Of a DNA stretch of 64,000 bases, positions 41,749 to 50,191 are shown piece by piece. The first letter of the stretch is position 1. Every line of letters begins with the position of its first letter. The notes under the pieces are model-generated. The model was given only the letters and a program-made list of their open reading frames with translations. It ran no database searches and had not been told where the DNA came from. A program made the translations under genes and the position numbers. The stretch comes from Mycobacterium sp. PS03-16 (GTDB taxonomy: Bacteria; Actinomycetota; Actinomycetes; Mycobacteriales; Mycobacteriaceae): NCBI RefSeq assembly GCF_004570325.1, contig NZ_SPQO01000020.1:34396-98395 (forward strand). The letters are read 5' to 3'.

Positions 41749-44162
41749 GCACACCCGCCGGGCCGCAACCGCCGTTGACCGGCTACACCGTGGTCGACCT
41801 GTCGACCGGGATCGCCGGCGCGTACTGCACCAAGATCCTCGCCGACGGCGGCGCGCAGATCGTCAAAATTGAGCCGCCAGAGGGCGATCCGCTGCGGCGC
41901 TGGTCGGCCTCCGGTGCGGACACCGGCCGGAGCGGAGCGCTGTTCGGCTTCCTGGCCGGCGGTAAGCACAGCGTGGTGGCCGACCCGTCCCTCCGTTCCG
42001 ACCAGGCGTTCGTCGACGCCCTGCTCGCCGACGCCGATGCGGTGGTGTGGTCGCGCGGGTCGTCGGTCGCCGAACACCCCGCGCTGGCGCCGGCCGAGAT
42101 CCACCGCCGTCATCCCCGGCTGACCGTCGCCGCCATCACCCCGTTCGGGCTCGACGGGCCCTGGTCGGAGCGCCCGGCCACCGAGTTCACCCTGCAGGCG
42201 TGGTCGGGCGGCATCGTCGGACTGGGCCGCGGCGCGGCCGACCGGGCACCGGTGTACGTCGGCGGCCAGGTGGGTGAGTACCTCGCCGGCGCGTACGCGA
42301 GCGCGGCCATCCTGGCCGGTCGCCTGCGCGGCACCGGGGAGCTGATCGACCTGTCGATGCTCGAGACCCAGATCCTCGGACTGACCTACTATCCCGTCAC
42401 CTATTTCCAGATGCTGGGCCGGCCGTGGCGTGATGCGCGCCGCCTGACCGTGCCGGGCATCGCGCAGGCCAAGGACGGTCTGGTCGACATCGGCTGCGGC
42501 ACCGCCCAGCAGTGGTTCGACCTGTGCGCGATGACCGGCCACGACGAGTGGATCGACGAGGACTCGCCGCTGTCGATCACCGAGCAGGCCAACGAGAAGG
42601 CCGACGAACTGTACGCGTGGGTGGCCGATCAGACGGTCGACGAGATCCGCGACCTGGCCACCGCGTTCCGCATCCCCAACGCGCCGGTCGCCAACGGCCA
42701 GAACGTCACCGGGCTCGACCACTTCGTCGCTCGCGGCACGTTCGTGCGCAACCCGCGGGACGGCTTCACCCAACCCGGCCCGCCGTACCGGCTGAGCCCG
42801 GCGGTGCTGCGGGCCGCCGCGCCCGCGCCGCGGCTCGGCGAGCACACCGAGCACCACCGACGAGTGAGCGGAAACGGCGGCGATCGCGCCACATCCACAA
42901 CCACCGGTGCTCACTCACGGCGGGTGGAGTTGCCGCTCGAAGGGTTGCGCGTGCTCGACCTGACCACGTTCTGGGCCGGCCCGTCGTGCACGCACATCAT
43001 GGCGCTGCTGGGCGCGGAGGTGATCCACGTCGAGTCGCTGCGCAGGCCGGACGGCACCCGGCTGATCGCCGGCATCCCGGCGACCGAGGACGCGTGGTGG
43101 GAACGCTCACCGATCTTCTCGGGTCTGAACACCAACAAGAAGGGGATCACGCTCGATCTGCAGACGGCGCCGGGCCGGGCGGTGCTCAACCGGCTCATCG
43201 CCACCTCCGACGTCGTGGTCGAGAACTTCACGCCCCGGGTGCTCGACTCGATCGGAATGGACTTCGCCGCGGTACAGGCGCTGCGGGCGGACGCGATCAT
43301 GGTGCGCATGCCGGGGTTCGGTCTGGATGGGCCGTGGCGGGACAACGCGGCGTTCGCCTACGTCATCGAGGCGGCAGCGGGGATCAGCTGGCTCACCGGC
43401 TATCCCGACCGCAACCCGAACGAACCCTATTCGGTGGGTGACCCGAACGCCGGCATCCATGCGCTCAACGGGCTGCTGCTGGCGCTCGAACACCGCCGCC
43501 GCACCGGGCAGGGCGTGCTGGTCGAGGCCGCGATGGTCGATGCCGCGCTCAACGTGGCCGCCGAGCAGGTCATCGAGTACACCGCCTACGGTGCGCTGCT
43601 GCAGCGCGACGGCAACCGCGGCCCGGTCGCCGCACCGCAGAACCTGTACCGGACCAACGAGATCGACGAGTTCGGCCGGCTCGACCGCTGGGTCGCGGTC
43701 GCGGTCGCCGACGACACGCAGTGGCGCGGGCTGTGCGAGACGATCGGCGCCGGTGACTGGGCGGCGGATCCCGCGCTGTCGACGGCCGCGGGCCGTCGCG
43801 CCGCCCACGACGCGATCGACGAACGGCTGGGCCGGTGGTGCGCCGAGCGAACCGGCGACGAGATCGTCGACCGGCTCTGGGGCGCAGGGGTTCCGGTCGC
43901 CAAGGTGATGCAACCGCACCGGCAGACCGAACTGCCCCAGCTGGCGCACCGCGGCTTCTTCGAAGACGTCGCGCACCCCGTCAACGCCACCACCCCGCAC
44001 AGCGGGTTGCCGTTCCGGTCGTCGGCGGGACCCGCGCGCTACCACCGCCACCCCGCACCGCTGCTCGGCGAGCACACCACCGACGTGCTCATCGAGCTCG
44101 GGCTGGGTGAAGACGAGATCGCCCAACTGGCCGCCGACAGGGTGATCGGACGAGCGCTCTGA
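41745..44162 (+). CDS. Tandem CaiB/BaiF CoA-transferase (two full domains in one chain)
   Basis: An 805-aa protein made of two class III CoA-transferase units. Unit 1 (residues ~1-370) starts PLTGYTVVDLSTGIAGAYCT and has VKIEPPEGDPLR; at the expected catalytic position it reads GQVGEYLAGAYA, with Glu instead of Asp. Unit 2 (from ~393) starts PLEGLRVLDLTTFWAGPSCT and keeps Asp in SVGDPNAGIHALNG. The joining ~20 residues (SGNGGDRATSTTTG) are low-complexity and are encoded by a palindromic repeat. Family III enzymes are interlaced dimers, so the fusion may form an internal pseudo-dimer with one active site. GTG start. Confidence 0.88.
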   Translation: MSTPAGPQPPLTGYTVVDLSTGIAGAYCTKILADGGAQIVKIEPPEGDPLRRWSASGADTGRSGALFGFLAGGKHSVVADPSLRSDQAFVDALLADADAVVWSRGSSVAEHPALAPAEIHRRHPRLTVAAITPFGLDGPWSERPATEFTLQAWSGGIVGLGRGAADRAPVYVGGQVGEYLAGAYASAAILAGRLRGTGELIDLSMLETQILGLTYYPVTYFQMLGRPWRDARRLTVPGIAQAKDGLVDIGCGTAQQWFDLCAMTGHDEWIDEDSPLSITEQANEKADELYAWVADQTVDEIRDLATAFRIPNAPVANGQNVTGLDHFVARGTFVRNPRDGFTQPGPPYRLSPAVLRAAAPAPRLGEHTEHHRRVSGNGGDRATSTTTGAHSRRVELPLEGLRVLDLTTFWAGPSCTHIMALLGAEVIHVESLRRPDGTRLIAGIPATEDAWWERSPIFSGLNTNKKGITLDLQTAPGRAVLNRLIATSDVVVENFTPRVLDSIGMDFAAVQALRADAIMVRMPGFGLDGPWRDNAAFAYVIEAAAGISWLTGYPDRNPNEPYSVGDPNAGIHALNGLLLALEHRRRTGQGVLVEAAMVDAALNVAAEQVIEYTAYGALLQRDGNRGPVAAPQNLYRTNEIDEFGRLDRWVAVAVADDTQWRGLCETIGAGDWAADPALSTAAGRRAAHDAIDERLGRWCAERTGDEIVDRLWGAGVPVAKVMQPHRQTELPQLAHRGFFEDVAHPVNATTPHSGLPFRSSAGPARYHRHPAPLLGEHTTDVLIELGLGEDEIAQLAADRVIGRAL
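42861..42917. repeat. Palindromic repeat encoding the linker of the double CoA-transferase
   Basis: GAGTGAGC (42862) and GCTCACTC (42909) are perfect 8-bp arms. The left part CGAGTGAGCGGAAACGGCGG resembles the intergenic hairpin at 6933 (CGAGTGTGAAACGCGGGCGA). Its position between the two domains suggests a former intergenic repeat read through after gene fusion. Confidence 0.55.
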
Positions 44163-44178
44163 CTGGTTGACTGGACCC

Positions 44179-44988
44179 ATGGCCATCGACCCCTCGTCCG
44201 TCTCGCTCACCGGCCGCGTCGCCGTGGTCACCGGTGGCGGCACCGGCATCGGCCTGGGCATCGCCGCGGGGCTGGCGAACTTCGGCGCCCGGGTGGCGAT
44301 CTGGGAGCGCGACGCCGAGCGGTGCGCCGCCGCGGCCGAGGCGGTCGGCGGGCTCGGCGTGGTGACCGATGTCCGCGACAGCGCCGAGGTGACCGCCGCA
44401 CTCGACCGGACCGAAGCCGAACTGGCCACACCGACCATCCTGGTCAACAACGCCGGCGGGACGTTCGCCTCACCGCTGTTGGACACCGGCGAGAACGCCT
44501 GGGATGCGTTGTACCGGGCGAATCTGCGGCACGTGCTGCTGTGCACCCAGCAGGTGGCGCGGCGGATCGTCACCGCCGGAGCCGGCCGCGGCAGCGTCAT
44601 CAACGTGACCTCCATCGAGGGGGTGCGGGCGGCACCCGGCTACGCCGCCTACGCGGCGGCCAAGGCGGGCGTCATCAACTACACCAGGACCGCGGCGTTC
44701 GAGTTGGCGCCGCACCGCATCCGGGTCAACGCACTGGCTCCCGACGTCATCGTCACCGAGGGGCTGCTGGCACTCTCACCCGGCGGGCTGCCCGCCGGGA
44801 TCGGCGACGCGATCCCGATGGGCCGGCCCGGCACCGTCGACGAGATGGCCGGCGCCGCGGTGTTCCTCGCCTCCGAGTTGTCGAGTTACGTCACCGGTCA
44901 GACGTTGCACGTCGACGGCGGAACGCATGCGGCGGGCGGCTGGTACCACCACCCGCAGACCGGCGCGGCCACGCTCGGACCGGGTTAA
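44179..44988 (+). CDS. SDR-family oxidoreductase
   Basis: A 269-aa classical short-chain dehydrogenase: VTGGGTGIGLGIA, VNNAGG, catalytic Ser in NVTSIEGVR, Tyr-x3-Lys in YAAAKAG and HVDGGTHAAGG near the C-terminus. The ATG was preferred to a TTG four codons upstream. It closes the plus-strand P450/CoA-transferase series. Its TAA overlaps the stop of the convergent epimerase gene in the tetranucleotide TTAA. Confidence 0.86.
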   Translation: MAIDPSSVSLTGRVAVVTGGGTGIGLGIAAGLANFGARVAIWERDAERCAAAAEAVGGLGVVTDVRDSAEVTAALDRTEAELATPTILVNNAGGTFASPLLDTGENAWDALYRANLRHVLLCTQQVARRIVTAGAGRGSVINVTSIEGVRAAPGYAAYAAAKAGVINYTRTAAFELAPHRIRVNALAPDVIVTEGLLALSPGGLPAGIGDAIPMGRPGTVDEMAGAAVFLASELSSYVTGQTLHVDGGTHAAGGWYHHPQTGAATLGPG

Positions 44989-46052
44989 CGCACGCGGTCG
45001 AGTCCCGGCTCGCCGAGCCGGCGGCGGATCGCCGCCCACGGATCGGCGTAGCGGCCCGGTGTGTCGCGGTAGGCGGACTGGCGCGCGATGAAGATCCGGG
45101 CGAGCGGCGCCAGGACCGGCAGCACGTGGCGCAACCAGCCCGCCCTGGCCCGCATCTCGGCGAGCATGTCCGGCCACGAATGGTGTTGGAAGCCCAACGC
45201 TTCCTGCGCGCGGGTGGCGTCCATCCAGTCGGTGATGAACCAGGCGTCGTCGCGTTCGGGGTCTCCGGGCCGGCCCGGCGGCAGCACACCGGACATCCCG
45301 CGGGCCGCGGCCAGTGCGGCGCCGATCTCGCCCTGGGTGAGCCGATGGGAGTCGTCGCCGGCGATGAGCAGGATCTCGCCGACGACGTCCGCGGTGGTGG
45401 CGGCCGCGAACGCCCAGGCGACATCGCGGACGTCGACGGTGTGGATGCGCCCGTCGGCGGGCAGGGCGCTCTCGAAGAAGAGCGCGTCGGTGGTGAACGG
45501 CATCGCCTTCGGGTCCACGGTCAACACGCCGCCCAGTCGCAGCACCACCCACGGCAACGACGAGGCGCGCACCAGCTCTTCGGCCTCGAGCTTGTGGCCG
45601 CCGTAGAGTTCCGTCGGATTGGGGGGAGTGTCGGCCGCGACCGGCGGCGTGGTGCGGTGCGGGTTGCGGGCGCCGTAGACGGCGTTGCTCGACGCCTGCA
45701 CGAACCGTGGCGGCTCCGGTTGCGCCTCGGCCACCCGCACCAGGGTCGCGGTGGCGTCGACGTTGACCTTGCGGGCCAGAGCGGCGTTGCGGTAGATCGG
45801 CGGCGGGATCACGGCGGCGAGGTGGATGATCGCGGCGGGCGCCACCTCGGCGAGCAGCTGCTCGACCTGTGCGGCGTCGGTGAGGTCCGCCCACCGCGCC
45901 TCGGCTCCCTTCGGCAGCGCCTCGGCGGCCTTGCGGTTGGCGTCGGTGCGCAGGTCGGTGGCCACCACCCGTCTGCCCTGGTCGGCCAGTCGCCGCACCG
46001 TCTGCGAGCCGACCAGCCCGAATCCTCCGGTTACCAGCACCGCGTCGGACAT
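44985..46052 (-). CDS. NAD-dependent epimerase/dehydratase family protein (extended SDR)
   Basis: A 355-aa extended short-chain dehydrogenase. VLVTGGFGLVGSQTVRRLAD is the NAD loop, IIHLAAVIPPP follows, catalytic residues are in ASSNAVYGA and LYGGHKLEAEE (Tyr-x3-Lys), and a C-terminal domain of ~120 residues provides the substrate site. The start is the ATG five bases after GAGGAGA; another ATG four codons upstream is possible. Related mycobacterial proteins are annotated as nucleoside-sugar epimerases or 3-beta-hydroxysteroid dehydrogenase-like. It is divergent from the acyltransferase gene. Confidence 0.85.
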   Translation of the reverse strand: MSDAVLVTGGFGLVGSQTVRRLADQGRRVVATDLRTDANRKAAEALPKGAEARWADLTDAAQVEQLLAEVAPAAIIHLAAVIPPPIYRNAALARKVNVDATATLVRVAEAQPEPPRFVQASSNAVYGARNPHRTTPPVAADTPPNPTELYGGHKLEAEELVRASSLPWVVLRLGGVLTVDPKAMPFTTDALFFESALPADGRIHTVDVRDVAWAFAAATTADVVGEILLIAGDDSHRLTQGEIGAALAAARGMSGVLPPGRPGDPERDDAWFITDWMDATRAQEALGFQHHSWPDMLAEMRARAGWLRHVLPVLAPLARIFIARQSAYRDTPGRYADPWAAIRRRLGEPGLDRVR

Positions 46053-46081
46053 CGGTCTCCTCATCGGGTGGATGATGGCGT

Positions 46082-46094
46082 TCTCGTTTCGAGA
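46082..46094. promoter_or_regulatory. Short perfect palindrome in a divergent promoter region
   Basis: TCTCGTTTCGAGA (5-3-5) lies between the epimerase and acyltransferase starts in an otherwise AT-richer stretch, followed by GAGAGTAACGTATTC. It shares TTCTC/GAGA elements with the regional box but in a different order. Possible operator. Confidence 0.35.
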
Positions 46095-46137
46095 GAGTAA
46101 CGTATTCGCTGATCAGTAGCCCATCCAGGGGGAGCCG

Positions 46138-46938
46138 ATGAGCGAGGACGAGGGCGCCGAGGTCGCCAAGTGGGATCCGCAGTTCGCGGCGACCGTGGCC
46201 AGGGCCGTCGGGCCGGTGATCAAGCGGTGGTTCCGGTCGGAGGTGCGCGGGCTCGACGCGATGCCGGCGGCGGGCGGTGCGCTGGTGGTGTCTAACCACT
46301 CGGGCGGCATGCTCACTCCGGACGTTCTGATCTTCGCACCGGCGTTCTACGGGCGCTTCGGCTATGACCGTCCGCTCTACACGCTCGCCCATTACGGGGT
46401 GTTCATCGGGCCGCTCGGCGGCCTGCTGCGCCGCGCCGGGGTGATCGAGGCCAGCCGCGAGAACGCGGGCAAGGCGTTGCGCTCCGGTGCGGTGGTGCTG
46501 GTGTTCCCGGGCGGCGACTACGACTCGTACCGGTCGACGTTCTCGGAGAACCGGATCGACTTCGCCGGCCGCACCGGCTACGTCCGCACGGCGATCGAGG
46601 CGGGGGTGCCGATCGTGCCGGTGGTGTCGATCGGCGGGCAGGAGACGCAGCTGTTCCTGGCGCGCGGTGACTCGATCGCCCGCCGGCTGGGGCTCAAGCG
46701 GGCGCGTCTGGAGATCCTGCCCGTCAGCTTCGGCTTCCCGTTCGGGTTGTCGGTGATCTTCCCGCCGAACCTGCCGTTGCCGTCGAAGGTGGTGACCCGG
46801 GTGCTCGACCCCATCGACGTCACCGAGCGCTTCGGAGCGGAACCCGATGTGGCCGAGGTGGACGCGTACGTGCGCGGGGTGATGCAGGCCGCGCTCGACG
46901 AGCTGGCGCGCGAGCGGCGTTTCCCGGTGCTCGGATGA
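46138..46938 (+). CDS. PlsC-like 1-acyl-glycerol-3-phosphate-type acyltransferase
   Basis: A 266-aa membrane-associated acyltransferase. The catalytic His block is VVSNHSGGMLTPD and the glycerol-phosphate-binding block is LVFPGGDYDSYR, with VPIVPVVSIGGQE further on. This hemolysin-like subgroup is frequent in mycobacteria. It would acylate a lysophospholipid or another alcohol using acyl-CoA. It is coupled by ATGA to the acyl-CoA synthetase downstream and lies near a WS/DGAT gene, suggesting a lipid-storage or lipid-remodelling unit. Confidence 0.88.
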   Translation: MSEDEGAEVAKWDPQFAATVARAVGPVIKRWFRSEVRGLDAMPAAGGALVVSNHSGGMLTPDVLIFAPAFYGRFGYDRPLYTLAHYGVFIGPLGGLLRRAGVIEASRENAGKALRSGAVVLVFPGGDYDSYRSTFSENRIDFAGRTGYVRTAIEAGVPIVPVVSIGGQETQLFLARGDSIARRLGLKRARLEILPVSFGFPFGLSVIFPPNLPLPSKVVTRVLDPIDVTERFGAEPDVAEVDAYVRGVMQAALDELARERRFPVLG

Positions 46939-48578
46939 CGGGCCCGCTGGCCGGCCCGGTGGCTGCGGTGGGCGCGACGGCCGGGCTGGTGCAGACTCTG
47001 GTGCGGGCGCGGCTGCTCGCACCGTTGCGCCCCGACCGGTATCTGCGGATGGGTGCCGCGGTGCGTCGCGTCGGCCTGACGGCCACGGTGGGCTTCGCGA
47101 TCGCGGCACAGCGGTGCCCGGACCGGCCGGGGCTGGTCGACGAACGGGGGACGCTCACCTTCCGGCAGCTCGACGACCGGGCCGATGCGCTCGCCGCGGC
47201 GTTGCAGGATTTCCCGGGTGGCGCGCCGCACACGGTGGCGATCATGTGCCGCAACCACCGCGGTTTCGTGGCAGCGCTGTTGGCGGCCAACCGAATCGGC
47301 GCCGACGCACTGCTGCTGAACACGTCTTTCGCCGGGCCGGCGCTGGCCGAGGTCGTCGCACGCGAGGGCGCCGACGTGATGATCTACGACGAGGAGTTCA
47401 CCGGGATCGTCGACCGGGCGCTGGCGGATGCGCCGGCCACGGTGCGGGTGCTGGGCTGGGTCGACGACTCGCCCGCCGCCGGGCCGACCGTGGATGCGCT
47501 GATCGAGGAACACCGCGGCCGGCGGCCGCGACCGGCCGCGCGCACCAGCCAGGTGATCCTGCTGACGTCGGGCACCACCGGGACGCCGAAGGGGGCCAAG
47601 CGATCCGCGGGCAGCGGCGGTACCGGTGACCTGAAGGCGGTGCTGGACCGGACGCCGTGGCGGGCCGAGGAGACCACGGTGATCGCCGCCCCGATGTTCC
47701 ACGCGTGGGGGTTCTCGCAGCTGCTGTTCGCCGCGCTGCTCGCGTGTACCGTCGTCACCCGCCGCAAGTTCGACCCGGAGGCCACGCTGGCGTTGGTCGA
47801 CGAGCACCGCGCCACCGGCCTGGTGGTGGTGCCGGTGATGTTCGACCGGATCATGGAACTGCCGGCCGACGTCCGGGCGCGCTACAGCGGCCGGTCCCTG
47901 CGCTTCGCCACCGCGTCGGGATCGCGCATGCGCCCGGATGTGGTGACCGCGTTCATGGACCAGTTCGGCGACGTGGTCTACAACAACTACAACGCCACCG
48001 AGGCCGGCATGATCGCCACCGCGACGCCGGCAGATCTGCGCGCCGCTCCTGACACGGCGGGACGCCCGGCGGACGGCACCGAGGTGAGGATCTTCGACGA
48101 GGCGCACCGCGCACTCCCGGCCGGTGAGGTGGGGCAGATCTTCGTGCGCAGCGGAACGCTGTTCGACGGATACACCTCGGGGGCGACCAAGGACTTCCAC
48201 GACGGGTTCATGGCATCGGGCGACCTGGGGTACCTCGACGCGGCCGGTCGGCTGTTCGTGGTCGGCCGCGACGACGAGATGATCGTCTCCGGCGGGGAGA
48301 ACGTCTACCCGATCGAGGTCGAGAACACGTTGACCGCCCATCCTGGGGTGGCCGAGGCGGTGGTGCTCGGGGTCGACGACGAACAGTACGGTCAGCGGTT
48401 GGCGGCCTTCGTCGTCCCGGCGGCCGGGGCGTCGGTGACGCCCGAGGAGCTGAAAACCCACGTCCGGGACAACCTGGCCAACTACAAGGTGCCGCGGGAG
48501 ATCCGGGTACTGGACGAACTGCCGCGCGGCGGCACCGGCAAGGTGCTGCGCAACGACCTGCTGGCGCAGCTCGACTAG
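46935..48578 (+). CDS. Long-chain-type acyl-CoA synthetase (FadD12/FadD2-like)
   Basis: A 547-aa ANL ligase with an extra ~60-residue N-terminal segment rich in Ala/Leu/Arg (LVQTLVRARLLAPLRPDRYL) typical of the mycobacterial FadD2/FadD12 group, possibly a membrane-association region. It shows ILLTSGTTGTPKGAKR, YNNYNATEAG, GFMASGDLGYLDAAGRLFV, the hinge GRDDEMIVSGGENVYPIE and the catalytic Lys in GGTGKVLRNDL. It would supply acyl-CoA to the acyltransferase upstream and the convergent WS/DGAT. Stops of the last two genes share the palindrome CTAG. Confidence 0.9.
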   Translation: MTGPLAGPVAAVGATAGLVQTLVRARLLAPLRPDRYLRMGAAVRRVGLTATVGFAIAAQRCPDRPGLVDERGTLTFRQLDDRADALAAALQDFPGGAPHTVAIMCRNHRGFVAALLAANRIGADALLLNTSFAGPALAEVVAREGADVMIYDEEFTGIVDRALADAPATVRVLGWVDDSPAAGPTVDALIEEHRGRRPRPAARTSQVILLTSGTTGTPKGAKRSAGSGGTGDLKAVLDRTPWRAEETTVIAAPMFHAWGFSQLLFAALLACTVVTRRKFDPEATLALVDEHRATGLVVVPVMFDRIMELPADVRARYSGRSLRFATASGSRMRPDVVTAFMDQFGDVVYNNYNATEAGMIATATPADLRAAPDTAGRPADGTEVRIFDEAHRALPAGEVGQIFVRSGTLFDGYTSGATKDFHDGFMASGDLGYLDAAGRLFVVGRDDEMIVSGGENVYPIEVENTLTAHPGVAEAVVLGVDDEQYGQRLAAFVVPAAGASVTPEELKTHVRDNLANYKVPREIRVLDELPRGGTGKVLRNDLLAQLD

Positions 48579-50023
48579 GTGACCGCCGACGCCGGCGCCA
48601 TCGCCGTGCTGACCGCGCTCAGCTCCGCCGACAACCCAGCGGCGCGGCGGATCTCGATGAGCCCGTGGACCATCGCGTCCGTGGCCTCGTGGACGTCGTC
48701 GAAGGTGCGGTCGTCGGAGAGCACCGAGATGTCGACCTGGTCGACGTAGCTCCACACCGTCATGTTGAACGCGCTGGCCGCGGACAGCACGCCGACCGAG
48801 TAGATCTCGGTGACGTCGGCGCCGCCGATGTGCCCGCGTTCGCGGGGCCCGGGAACGCTGGACACCGCGACATTCATGATGCGGTTGTGCGAGGCGTGCT
48901 CGGACTGCCACCGGAACGCCGCGGGCGCCACCGGCGGCGGCAGGTACTCCATCATTCGGCCCTGCAGCCGCGGCCCGAGGAGTTCGTTGACCTCCTTGGC
49001 CCGCGTGGTGGCCTGGGCGGTGAGCCGGACCCGCTCCAGTGGATCGTCGACGTGGACGGGCAGCGAGACGGCCAGGCCGCTGATTTCATTGCCGGTGACC
49101 CGGTCGGGCGAGCGGTCGGTGGCCACGGGCACCGAGGCGAGCAGCGGCCGGTCCGCGCGGCCGTCGTAGCGCAGCAGCAGCTCCCGCAGTCCACCCGCGC
49201 TGACCGCGAGGATCAGGTCGTTGAACGTCACGCCGAGATGCCGGGCGGTCTCCTTGACGTCCGACAGCGCCACCGATGCGGTGGCGAACGTCCGTCCCGG
49301 CGAGACCACGTGGTTGAGAAACGTCGGCGGGGTGTGGAACATCTTCGCCATGTCGGCGGCGTCGCGCTGCGCGCGAGTCCGGCGCCGCACCCGCCCGATG
49401 CCGCGGACCGCCTCGCCGACGAGGCCGGGCAGTTCGGCCACCTTCTGGAGGTGGTCGCGGCCGGCCTCGGCCAATAGTGCGGAGTTCGGCGGCGGCGCGC
49501 AGGTCGTGTACTCGTCGCGTTCCTCGGTGACCGATCCGGCCAGATCCATCAGGCGCGCCAGCAGATTCGCCGAGGCCACCCCGTCGGCGAGCGTGTGGTG
49601 CACCTTGCCGATCAACGCGAACCGGTTGTCGGCCAGCCCCTCGGCGAAGTAGAACTCCCACAGCGGCCGGTCCCGGTTGAGCGGGGTGCTGGCGATGCGG
49701 CCGATCACCTCGTCGAGTTCCCGCCGGCCACCGGGTGCGGGCACCGCCACCGTGCGGACGTGGTAGTCGAGGTCGACGTCGCAGTTCTCCAGCCACATCG
49801 GGTGGTGGAACTTGAACGGGATGTCGACGAGCCGGTAGCGCAGCGGCTCGAGCAGGTGCAGGCGCCGGGCGATGGTGCGGCGGAACACCTCGAACGAGTA
49901 GGGGCTGTCGTGGCTCCCGTCGTAACCGGTGGCGTCGATGATCGCCACCTTCAGCGTGTGCGTGTGCAGATTCGGCGTCTCGCTGTACAAGAGCATGGCG
50001 TCCATGCCGTTGAGTCGCTTCAC
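48575..50023 (-). CDS. Wax ester synthase/diacylglycerol acyltransferase (WS/DGAT)
   Basis: A 482-aa acyltransferase from the GTG giving MKRLNGMDAMLLYSETPN, the standard N-terminus of the family; the frame stays open 24 codons further. The catalytic HHxxxDG motif is KVHHTLADGVAS, followed by NDLILAVSAGGLRELL and the C-terminal SSVPGPRE and AFNMTVWSYVDQ segments. It joins acyl-CoA with diacylglycerol or a fatty alcohol to store triacylglycerol or wax ester. Convergent with, and overlapping by four bases, the acyl-CoA synthetase. Confidence 0.9.
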   Translation of the reverse strand: MKRLNGMDAMLLYSETPNLHTHTLKVAIIDATGYDGSHDSPYSFEVFRRTIARRLHLLEPLRYRLVDIPFKFHHPMWLENCDVDLDYHVRTVAVPAPGGRRELDEVIGRIASTPLNRDRPLWEFYFAEGLADNRFALIGKVHHTLADGVASANLLARLMDLAGSVTEERDEYTTCAPPPNSALLAEAGRDHLQKVAELPGLVGEAVRGIGRVRRRTRAQRDAADMAKMFHTPPTFLNHVVSPGRTFATASVALSDVKETARHLGVTFNDLILAVSAGGLRELLLRYDGRADRPLLASVPVATDRSPDRVTGNEISGLAVSLPVHVDDPLERVRLTAQATTRAKEVNELLGPRLQGRMMEYLPPPVAPAAFRWQSEHASHNRIMNVAVSSVPGPRERGHIGGADVTEIYSVGVLSAASAFNMTVWSYVDQVDISVLSDDRTFDDVHEATDAMVHGLIEIRRAAGLSAELSAVSTAMAPASAVT

Positions 50024-50140
50024 GCGCCCCCACCTCGATTTCTCGCCCGCCCGCCTGGCGTGCCCGACGGGTACCCCCCGGACCGCTGACTTCATGCAAC
50101 CACCCGGCCCTTCGGCGCCGCGGCGTTTCGGCGAAGACGC

Positions 50141-50177
50141 GAACCGGGGGCCTCACCTGTGGCGAGGCCCCCGGTTC
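50141..50177. terminator. Strong GC-rich terminator hairpin
   Basis: GAACCGGGGGCCTC and GAGGCCCCCGGTTC are perfect 14-bp arms around a 9-base loop. It lies 15 bases beyond the stop of the SDR gene on the minus strand and ahead of the WS/DGAT start, with no T-run. The most convincing terminator in the window. Confidence 0.8.
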
Positions 50178-50191
50178 GTGGGTGCTGTCGG

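Noticed and set aside
46091..46107. An eighth TGAGAAT box between the epimerase and acyltransferase genes
   Set aside because: The best fit has only about 8 of 14 matches at the correct spacing; kept only as an unrelated palindrome.
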